From the NCBI GenBank assembly GCA_964522975.1, contig CAZFXK010000001.1, positions 58,073-122,072 on the forward strand: DNA of 64,000 nucleotides, read 5' to 3'. How positions within the stretch are numbered: position 1 is the stretch's first letter; every line of letters starts with the position of its first letter. Source of the stretch: Bacteroides_E sp964522975 (GTDB lineage: Bacteria > Bacteroidota > Bacteroidia > Bacteroidales > Bacteroidaceae). The notes beneath the pieces were generated by a model. The model searched no databases. It was not told the origin of the DNA and saw only the letters and a list, made by a program, of their open reading frames with translations. Both the position numbers and the translations under genes were made by a program. This document shows, one piece after another, positions 57,310-64,000 of the stretch.

Positions 57310-58533
57310 CTAAGGGATTAATAAAGAGGAATCGCCATAACTTAAAAAGCGAAAATCGTGGGAAAGTGCATAGTCATAGATTTCTTTCCAGTGATCCTCT
57401 TTAACAAAGGCAGAAACTAATAATAATAAAGTGCTTTGTGGTTGGTGGAAATTGGTAATCATGGCTTTGACCAATTTGTATTCATAACCCGGAGCTATAA
57501 TGATGCGGGTATGGGTGTTTAATCGATCTAGTTTATGTCGATCCAGATAATCCCATACGTTCTGTAAAGCTTCTACCGCTTTGAGTTTGGTCTCTTGTTC
57601 GTAGGGTTGCCATTGATCTACCGCCAGTTCTTCTTCATTTGCATTAGGATGATTCTGCAAATAAACACCAATGTGGTAAAGACTTTCCAATGTTCTAACA
57701 GAGGTGGTTCCTACAGCTATTATTTTTGCTTTATAAGCAATGAGCTGAGCCAATGTTTTTTTTGAAACAGAGAAATATTCAGTATGCATTTCATGAGAAC
57801 CTAACAGATTGTTTTTTACCGGTTTAAAGGTGCCTGCTCCCACGTGTAGGGTAACTTCATCCATCTGGATTTGTAGTTCTTTTAATCTACTTAAAACACG
57901 TGGTGTGAAATGTAATCCGGCTGTTGGGGCAGCTACAGATCCTTTAATTTTGGAATAAACCGTTTGATAAGTTATTTTATCATTCTCTACGGTTTTTCTA
58001 TTTAAGTACGGGGGGATGGGAAGTTCTCCAAACGTTTCTAATATGTCTGCAAAAGTAAAATTAGGATTATCCCAATAAAAGTCTACACGATGTCCTGTTT
58101 CATGGGGTTCACCTTTTTTGGCGGTTAATGTAACGTGTTCACCATTTATTATCATTGATTGTTGTAGTTTGTCCTCTTTCCATTTCTTTAAATTTCCAAT
58201 CATGCAGTACCAAGCAGCCTGTCTTGTTTCTTGAAAGTTAAGGTTATAGTCTGTTGGTTCAGCAGGTTCTAAGCAAAAGATTTCAATTGTAGCTCCTGTT
58301 GCTTTTTGTAAACGGATGCGTGCTTGAATAACACGAGTATCATTAAAGACCATTAAATGTTCTTTAGGTAGGTAATCAGCCAAGTTGTAGAACTGGTCTT
58401 CATCTATTTTACCTTTATTATAGAGTAATAGTTTAGATTCATCTCTTACTGATAGCGGATATTTAGCTATTCGTTCATCGGGTAAAGGGTAGTTATAATT
58501 CTTTATTTTAATTTGTTGTGGACTATTTTTCAT
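57310..58533 (-). CDS. queA: S-adenosylmethionine:tRNA ribosyltransferase-isomerase
   Basis: A 407-residue enzyme transferring the ribosyl part of SAM to 7-aminomethyl-deazaguanine in tRNA to form epoxyqueuosine. The N-terminus YNYPLPDERIAKYPL, then LMVFNDTRVIQARI, GSVAAPTAGLHFT, EVTLHVGAGTFKPV and IAVGTTSVRTLES are hallmarks, with TNFHQPQSTLLLLVSAF near the end. It is longer than E. coli QueA (356), with a central insert, as usual for Bacteroidetes. It is transcribed alone, divergent from the Smr gene. Confidence 0.95.
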   Translation of the reverse strand: MKNSPQQIKIKNYNYPLPDERIAKYPLSVRDESKLLLYNKGKIDEDQFYNLADYLPKEHLMVFNDTRVIQARIRLQKATGATIEIFCLEPAEPTDYNLNFQETRQAAWYCMIGNLKKWKEDKLQQSMIINGEHVTLTAKKGEPHETGHRVDFYWDNPNFTFADILETFGELPIPPYLNRKTVENDKITYQTVYSKIKGSVAAPTAGLHFTPRVLSRLKELQIQMDEVTLHVGAGTFKPVKNNLLGSHEMHTEYFSVSKKTLAQLIAYKAKIIAVGTTSVRTLESLYHIGVYLQNHPNANEEELAVDQWQPYEQETKLKAVEALQNVWDYLDRHKLDRLNTHTRIIIAPGYEYKLVKAMITNFHQPQSTLLLLVSAFVKEDHWKEIYDYALSHDFRFLSYGDSSLLIP

Positions 58534-58553
58534 CTATGCGTTTTTTTCTACTG

Positions 58554-58561
58554 CAAAAATA
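58554..58561 (-). promoter_or_regulatory. -7 promoter box of queA
   Basis: Minus-strand TATTTTTG, an exact TAnnTTTG match, 21 bases before the queA ATG. Confidence 0.5.
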
Positions 58562-58624
58562 GCGATATTAGCTGAAATAAAAGATGGGTTAATGAAATTC
58601 TAATGAGGATATAAAAATGAAAAT

Positions 58625-59674
58625 ATGAAAATAGGAGATAAAGTTCGTTTTTTAAATGATATAGGTGGTGGAGTAATTACTGGTTTTAAAGATAAAGAAA
58701 CAGCTTGGGTTGAAGATGACAGTGGTTTTGATTTTCCCGTATCTTTGCGTGAGTTGGTGGTGATTGAAACTGATGATTATAATATTGCAAAAAAAGAGGT
58801 TATAACTGACAAGAAGAAAACAGAGTCTTTAGTTGTGGGGCGGGCTGTTATTGAGGAGCCTGTTTTTGAAGAGAAAGGAAGAGATGTATTAAATGTTTAT
58901 TTAGGCTTTGTTCCTGAGAATAGCAGAGAATTGCAAACGACAGATTTTGAGGGGTATTTGATTAATGATAGCAATTACTATCTTTATTATACATATCAAA
59001 GTGAAAAAGATGGACGTTGGCACTTACGTAGCCATGGTTTGTTAGAACCTAATTCTAAGCTAATGATAGAAAAGTTCGAGAGACAACAGCTGAATGACCT
59101 TGAATTTGTTGCTCTTCAGCTCATTCCATTCAAGCACGATAAAGAATATGACCTTAAGCCTGCTGTATCGGTTGAAATAAAAATAGATGTTGTAAAGTTC
59201 TATAAGTTACATGTATTTAAAGATACGGAATTCTTTCCTGAGCCGGCTTTGCTTTATGATGTAATAAAGGATGATTATCCTTTTCAGTCGGTTACCATAA
59301 ATCCAATTTCAATTAAAGAGGCGATTGCCTTACAAAAAAGAATAGATACAACCCCGGAAAAACAACAATCGAAAAAGCATAAGGAAAAGAGTAAAGTAAT
59401 TGAAGTGGACCTGCATATACACGAATTGTTAGATACTACCCAAGGAATGAGCAATAAAGATATTCTTGAATATCAGTTGAAAGAGTTCAATGCGGTTATG
59501 GATGAACACAAAAATAAAAAAGGACAACGGATTGTTTTCATTCATGGTAAAGGTGATGGTGTGCTTAGAAAAGCAATTGCTGATGAATTAAAAAAGAAAT
59601 ATAATCGTTTTAATGTGCAAGATGCTTCATTTAAGGAGTATGGTTTTGGTGCTACTATGGTAACGATACGATGA
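58625..59674 (+). CDS. DUF2027 and Smr domain protein
   Basis: A 349-residue cytoplasmic protein. The N-terminal 60 residues form an SH3-like barrel (MKIGDKVRFLNDIGGGVITGFKDKETAWVEDDSGFDFPV-type pattern, like a KOW domain). The middle (about 70-230) is the DUF2027 beta domain, and the C-terminal 90 residues are Smr, with VDLHIHEL and VFIHGKGDGVLRKAI. The Smr HGxG motif supports nuclease or nucleic-acid binding. It lacks all MutS ATPase parts, so it is not MutS2. This architecture is specific to Bacteroidetes. Its role is unknown. A weak terminator follows. Confidence 0.9.
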   Translation: MKIGDKVRFLNDIGGGVITGFKDKETAWVEDDSGFDFPVSLRELVVIETDDYNIAKKEVITDKKKTESLVVGRAVIEEPVFEEKGRDVLNVYLGFVPENSRELQTTDFEGYLINDSNYYLYYTYQSEKDGRWHLRSHGLLEPNSKLMIEKFERQQLNDLEFVALQLIPFKHDKEYDLKPAVSVEIKIDVVKFYKLHVFKDTEFFPEPALLYDVIKDDYPFQSVTINPISIKEAIALQKRIDTTPEKQQSKKHKEKSKVIEVDLHIHELLDTTQGMSNKDILEYQLKEFNAVMDEHKNKKGQRIVFIHGKGDGVLRKAIADELKKKYNRFNVQDASFKEYGFGATMVTIR

Positions 59675-59700
59675 TAAGTTATATTTAATAAATTATTGAA

Positions 59701-59737
59701 TAGGATGTCTTCTGAGATGACAGAGATATCCTATTTT
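59701..59737 (+). terminator. Probable terminator of the Smr gene
   Basis: TAGGAT (59701-59706) pairs with ATCCTA (about 59728-59733), and inner TCT/AGA pairs add to it. TTTT follows. The stem is interrupted. Confidence 0.55.
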
Positions 59738-59739
59738 GA

Positions 59740-59789
59740 GGGACTCTCTCTTAAAGTCTGATAACTTACACACTTTAAGGGAGAGTCCC
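59740..59789. repeat. Long inverted repeat without T-tract
   Basis: Arms of 18 bases (59740-59757 and 59772-59789; GGGACTCTC...CTTAAAGT and its complement) differ at one position, a T/C that still allows a G-T pair. The loop has 14 bases. No T-run follows on either strand, so it is not an ordinary terminator. It lies in the convergent interval between the Smr gene and the hybrid sensor gene. Confidence 0.8.
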
Positions 59790-59887
59790 GATTTACTCCA
59801 TGATACATCCCTGATTTAATCTTAAAATAAAGTATAAGGAAAAGCTTTCCATTAGTATTAGACAAGTGAGTATTAGTTGGTGCTTTT

Positions 59888-62800
59888 TTACTCTTCTTTT
59901 TGATTATGATTGTTTATGTATTCAGTTGGAGACATACCATAAAATTCTTTGAATGAATTAGAGAAATGGGATAGGTTGTTAAATCCTGTTGCATATGCAA
60001 CTTCTGAAACGTAAAGTTTCTTGTCACTTGTTAATAAAACAGCAGCTTGTTTTAATCTAATTCCTCGAATGAAATCACGCGCCGATTGATTGGTTAATTC
60101 TTTTAATTTACGATGCATATGAACTCTACTCATCCCTACATTTCCGGCAAGCATTTCTACATTAAGATCTGGATTTGAAAGGTTGTCATTAATAACCTTC
60201 ATAACCTTCTCAATAAAAATCTCATCTGCAGATTTTAATTCAATTTTTTTAATTTTGTCATCCTGATGTTGACTACCGCTGAAGCTACTCTTGAGCCTTT
60301 GTCTATTGGCTATTAAGTTATGTATGGTTTGTTTTAATATTTCTGAATTAAATGGTTTAGTTAAATAGGCGTCTGCTCCAATTTCTAAACCTTCTATTTT
60401 GTTTTCTACTTGAACTTTAGCAGTTAATAAGATAATCGGAATGTGATTAATGTTGATATTTTGTTTTATTTTTTTACACAAATCGATACCGTCCATTTCA
60501 GGCATCATAATATCACTTATTACCAAATCCGGTTTTTCTTTTAATAGAATTTCTAATGCTTCTTTGCCGTTTTTTGCTTCTTTGACTCTGTAGTCCTCCG
60601 ATATTTCATCTTTTATATATTGACGTATTTCTTCTTCATCTTCAACGATTAGTATTCTATATTTGGTCTTTGCTTTTTTTTCTGTATTAGATATTGTGTC
60701 TTCTCGATTAAGAATCTTTGCAACCTCAAGTTTATTTGTTCTTTTTTGTAAGATTTCAGGGTGAATTTCTTGTTGTGGGGTTTCAAATTCATCTGGTTTT
60801 AGATGTTTATTTCCTAAGGGTAATCTTATTATAAAACGACTTCCTTGTGCGTCTTCTCTGTTTTCAGCAAACAGTATACCGGAGTGCATTTCGACTAATA
60901 ACCTTGCTAAATGTAATCCAATACCGGTTCCAAAGTTTGAGTTTGTTTTATCATTCTTAATTTGATAAAACCGTTCAAAAATGTTCTCAATTTGATTCTC
61001 ATCTATGCCTATGCCACTATCAACTACGGAAATCTCAAAATATTCGCCTATCTGTGTATTCTCTCCTGTTATGAGTGATATTCTTATTTCCCCATTCTTA
61101 GGAGTATATTTAAAAGCATTGGAAAAAATGTTCATTAAAACTTTGTCTAAGTTGTTTAGATCAATCCAAACCATTAGTGATTCAAATTTATGCTCAAAAC
61201 TAAAATCAATATTTTTTCTTTTAGCTTCATACTCAAATGTAAGCATCAAATCTTCTATAAAGCCAACAATGTTAGTTTCTCTACATTTTAATTTCATTTG
61301 CCCTTTGTCCAGCTTACGAATATCCATTAATTGGTTTATTAGTCTAAGTATGCGTTGTGCATTACGATAAATCATTAAGTATGTCTTTTGCTTTTTTTGA
61401 TCTTTATTTTCTTTGATTAGCTTTTCTAATGGGTTTATAATCAAGGTCATGGGGGTTCGTATTTCGTGCGATATGTTTATGAAGAACTGTAATTTAGCTT
61501 CACTTATTTCCTTTTCATGTTCTTTCTTTATTAACTCTTGTCGATAATGAATACGTGATATGATATAGTTAATGATTCCATAAATTATGAAAAGAAAGAA
61601 TATACAATACGCTATGTATGCCCATGTTGATTTATACCAAGGCGGAATAATTTTTATATAATAAGTTTTAATAGGGGAATAATTGCTGTTTTCATAAGCT
61701 CTTACTTTTAGCTTGTATTTTCCGGGGGGGAGATTATTATATGTTATTCTATTGGCTCCATTAGTCGTACTTAGCCATTCTGTGTCTATATCCTCTATTT
61801 TATACTCATATGATATTCTTTCCGGATTAGAAAATTCAAATGTTGAGAATTCGAAACTAAAAGTGTTATCATTATGATTAAGGGTGAAGTATTCTGTTTC
61901 TGATACTGATGAGGAGGATAGTATTTCGTGTTTATTTGATTTGTCTCCTTTTTTTATCGCTCTGTTATAAATGTAAAAATTAGTCAAAGTAACATGAAGT
62001 TCTTTTTTTTGTTCAATAATCTCATGAGGAAAAAAGCAGGTAACCCCATTTATCCCTCCAAAATAGACTTTCCCTTGATTGTCCTGATACACTGCGCCTT
62101 TTGTGAATTCATTTCCTTGTAATCCATCAGTTGCAAAATAATTAACAAAATGCTTCTCCTTTATCTTGAATTTGCTCATTCCATGGTAGGTACTTATCCA
62201 TAAGTTTCCTTCCTTGTCTTCACATATGCCGCATATTACATTATTTACTAATCCGTTGTCAGTTGTGAAATGCTTTATTTCTTGCGTTTTTTTATTGAAG
62301 TAATAGAGTCCGGAAGTGGTGCCTATCCATATATTCCCTCTTTTATCTTCTAATAATACTTGTACAACTGTTCCTGGTAATATGTTGTTTTTTTCAAAAA
62401 AAGTCAGGAATGTTTTCTTTAATGGATTGAAGCAGCTTAATCCTTTAAAATGTCCAATCCAAATTAATCCTTCCTTGTCACACATTATTGTATTAATCCA
62501 GTCATTAAAAAGTTCATCTACAGAAAGAATATCCATCTCTCGTTTTGAGGATTCAAAGTGTTCAATAATATTCCCCTTTTTATTTAGTATATATACCCCT
62601 GACCCAAATGTTCCAACTAATAATTCCCCCGTATTATTTTCTGTGATAAAGTAAACTTTTTTATCTGCAAAGTATTGGATATATTGACATTCACCTGTCT
62701 TTTTATTCATTTTTGCTAAACCGTTCGTGTATGATCCTATCCATAGATTTCCTTCTGAATCTTCAAGAATACTATGAATAATATTAGGAGGGGAATTAGG

Positions 62801-63988
62801 GTTAGTTGTTTTCTTGAAATGGTAGGTTTCTTTTTTCTTATCAAGAATTCCATATATTCCATCATTATCTGTGCCTACCCAAGTTATACCTTCTTTATCT
62901 TTATATATGGCAGTTACTGAACTCGAACCAATAATGTTGTTGTCTATTGATTTATACCCGAAATAGCCAAATTTGTTTTCTGATATAGGAATAAAAAAAA
63001 GTCCCTTTTGGAAAAAGCCCAGCCATATGTTTTTATCTTTATCAAATAGAATGGAATGCACTTTTCCTTTAGTCAGATCAAAAGGAACTGAGTTTAATTT
63101 ATAATCCTCAATGATGTTCTCTTCTTTATTATATACCATCAGCCCTTGTCCGTCTGTACCTATGTATAATTTGTCTTTGTCGTCTATTTGTAAAGATTTT
63201 ATAAATAATTGAACATTTGAATGGTGTTTAATTGGATGAAATTTTTGTTCTTCAGGATCAAATTTACTCAATCCTTTAGTTAGAGTCCCAACGTATATGT
63301 TTCCTTGAGTGTCTTCACTAATCACTGAAATGTTGTTACTGTTTATTGTATGAGGAGCCTGGAATGATTTGATCTCTTTTGTTTTAGGGTCATACAAGTT
63401 TAAGCCGTCATTTTCAGAACCAATCCATATTCTGGATTGTGAATCCTCAAAAATGAAATTTAGGTAAATACTATTGAGCGAGAAAGTCAGATCTGATTGG
63501 AACTTGAATTTATTGTTGCCTTTTTTTGAATAAAAAATTCCTTGTCCTGATGTTGTGAGCCAAATATCCCCATTTTGGGTTTCTGTGATAGAGGAAATAT
63601 GAGGGTAAACCAAATTATTCTCTTTTATCAATTCAATATCAAGAAAAGAATCTGTTGCTGAATCATATTTCATTAATCCCTCCATTGTTCCAATATAGAA
63701 GTCCCCAGTGCTACTTTCAAATATCGTTCTTATATAATTGTGCCTTATTGAAGTAGGATCTCCTTCAATATGTTTATATGTTGTAAAATTAATCCCATCA
63801 AATTTATTTAATCCATATTCAGTGGCAATCCATATATAACCCTCTTTATCTTGATAGATTTGATTTATTAAACTGTTGGATAGTCCATTATCTGTTGAGA
63901 AAAAGGTTCTTGTTTGAGCTGTTAGGCTGATACAATAAAAGACACTTATTAATATTGATAGTATGATTTTAAGTTTTTGTTTTTTCAT
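59888..63988 (-). CDS. Hybrid two-component system sensor/regulator (HTCS)
   Basis: A 1366-residue one-protein signalling system. A signal peptide (1-24) precedes a periplasmic sensor of about 14 Reg_prop blades (repeats like WIGTTSGLYYFN; two seven-bladed propellers) and a Y_Y_Y domain (about 690-770). One transmembrane helix follows (about 785-805), then HisKA with phospho-acceptor H841 in INISHEIRTP and HATPase_c (DSGIGI, FGTGIGLHLA). The receiver has D1159 in ISDIMMPEMDG, and an AraC-type HTH ends the chain (about 1265-1360). Such proteins normally sense a glycan fragment and activate a neighbouring utilisation locus. None lies to the left, so any partner lies beyond the right edge. Confidence 0.96.
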   Translation of the reverse strand: MKKQKLKIILSILISVFYCISLTAQTRTFFSTDNGLSNSLINQIYQDKEGYIWIATEYGLNKFDGINFTTYKHIEGDPTSIRHNYIRTIFESSTGDFYIGTMEGLMKYDSATDSFLDIELIKENNLVYPHISSITETQNGDIWLTTSGQGIFYSKKGNNKFKFQSDLTFSLNSIYLNFIFEDSQSRIWIGSENDGLNLYDPKTKEIKSFQAPHTINSNNISVISEDTQGNIYVGTLTKGLSKFDPEEQKFHPIKHHSNVQLFIKSLQIDDKDKLYIGTDGQGLMVYNKEENIIEDYKLNSVPFDLTKGKVHSILFDKDKNIWLGFFQKGLFFIPISENKFGYFGYKSIDNNIIGSSSVTAIYKDKEGITWVGTDNDGIYGILDKKKETYHFKKTTNPNSPPNIIHSILEDSEGNLWIGSYTNGLAKMNKKTGECQYIQYFADKKVYFITENNTGELLVGTFGSGVYILNKKGNIIEHFESSKREMDILSVDELFNDWINTIMCDKEGLIWIGHFKGLSCFNPLKKTFLTFFEKNNILPGTVVQVLLEDKRGNIWIGTTSGLYYFNKKTQEIKHFTTDNGLVNNVICGICEDKEGNLWISTYHGMSKFKIKEKHFVNYFATDGLQGNEFTKGAVYQDNQGKVYFGGINGVTCFFPHEIIEQKKELHVTLTNFYIYNRAIKKGDKSNKHEILSSSSVSETEYFTLNHNDNTFSFEFSTFEFSNPERISYEYKIEDIDTEWLSTTNGANRITYNNLPPGKYKLKVRAYENSNYSPIKTYYIKIIPPWYKSTWAYIAYCIFFLFIIYGIINYIISRIHYRQELIKKEHEKEISEAKLQFFINISHEIRTPMTLIINPLEKLIKENKDQKKQKTYLMIYRNAQRILRLINQLMDIRKLDKGQMKLKCRETNIVGFIEDLMLTFEYEAKRKNIDFSFEHKFESLMVWIDLNNLDKVLMNIFSNAFKYTPKNGEIRISLITGENTQIGEYFEISVVDSGIGIDENQIENIFERFYQIKNDKTNSNFGTGIGLHLARLLVEMHSGILFAENREDAQGSRFIIRLPLGNKHLKPDEFETPQQEIHPEILQKRTNKLEVAKILNREDTISNTEKKAKTKYRILIVEDEEEIRQYIKDEISEDYRVKEAKNGKEALEILLKEKPDLVISDIMMPEMDGIDLCKKIKQNININHIPIILLTAKVQVENKIEGLEIGADAYLTKPFNSEILKQTIHNLIANRQRLKSSFSGSQHQDDKIKKIELKSADEIFIEKVMKVINDNLSNPDLNVEMLAGNVGMSRVHMHRKLKELTNQSARDFIRGIRLKQAAVLLTSDKKLYVSEVAYATGFNNLSHFSNSFKEFYGMSPTEYINNHNQKEE

Positions 63989-64000
63989 TTTGATCTTTTA

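Noticed and set aside
58625..59674. Calling the Smr protein MutS2
   Set aside because: It has the Smr domain but no MutS clamp or ATPase motifs, so the MutS2 name would be wrong.

Overview
The window is a chromosomal segment of an AT-rich member of the Bacteroidales, most like Bacteroides. Supporting signs are an RprY-type response regulator, a fused aspartokinase/homoserine dehydrogenase, a hybrid two-component sensor with an AraC output domain, NigD-like, DUF4827, DUF5683, DUF3822 and DUF2027-Smr genes, surface lipoprotein signals (Cys followed by S/D/E-rich residues), and many promoters of the Bacteroidetes sigma-ABfr type (-33 TTTG, -7 TAnnTTTG). I see no phage, IS element, CRISPR array or antibiotic-resistance cassette. 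A 100-base run of N (29794-29893) cuts two genes.

Layout. 1-860: end of a histidine kinase and rprY, closed by a terminator. 916-6169: threonine operon (promoter, Thr-rich leader peptide, attenuator-like region, thrA-apgM-thrC), then mscS, ending at a perfect 52-bp palindrome that terminates both strands. 7185-10999 (minus): gph, tsaE, an ABC-3 metal permease, a cysteine-containing membrane protein and aroA. 11000-11917: a long non-coding stretch with a candidate small RNA and a repeat array. 11918-15348: an oxidoreductase, a VOC-like protein, tRNA-Pro, aroB, a small membrane protein. 15420-26092: a TonB-receptor-like outer membrane protein, cardiolipin synthase, rsmD, DUF3822, a pilin-like membrane protein, a RecD-like helicase, alaS. 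26196-33481: M23 peptidase, MerR regulator, then (minus) parA-parB-DUF5683-lytic transglycosylase-rel. 33980-40005: surE-lpxB, NigD-like lipoprotein, then (minus) rsfS-ftsH-cdsA. 40300-45329: tRNA-Gln and a maltodextrin-type locus (MFS transporter, LacI regulator, surface GH13 amylase) with a canonical LacI-family operator. 45435-47008: TPP riboswitch controlling a methyltransferase and TenA. 47263-59674: thioesterase, Sua5/YrdC, ClC channel, fmt, rpe, comEC, nrnA, DUF4827, glmM, queA, DUF2027-Smr. 59888-63988 (minus): a hybrid two-component sensor.

How genes work together. Threonine synthesis appears controlled by leader-peptide attenuation. The phosphoglycerate-mutase-like gene sits where homoserine kinase should be. 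aroA and aroB supply the shikimate pathway from separate loci. tsaE and the Sua5/YrdC gene belong to the same t6A tRNA modification pathway. The amylase, transporter and LacI regulator form a starch/maltodextrin module. MTase-TenA form a thiamine-repressed unit.

The most unusual signal is a family of three intergenic arrays (11535-11611, 33744-33820, 47146-47222). Each has exactly four copies of an interrupted palindrome GGTC-TGG-GACC with centres exactly 22 bp apart. Units occur in either orientation but never lose phase. The 22-bp period is about two helical turns and is not a multiple of three, so a DNA-binding or RNA-structural role is more likely than coding.
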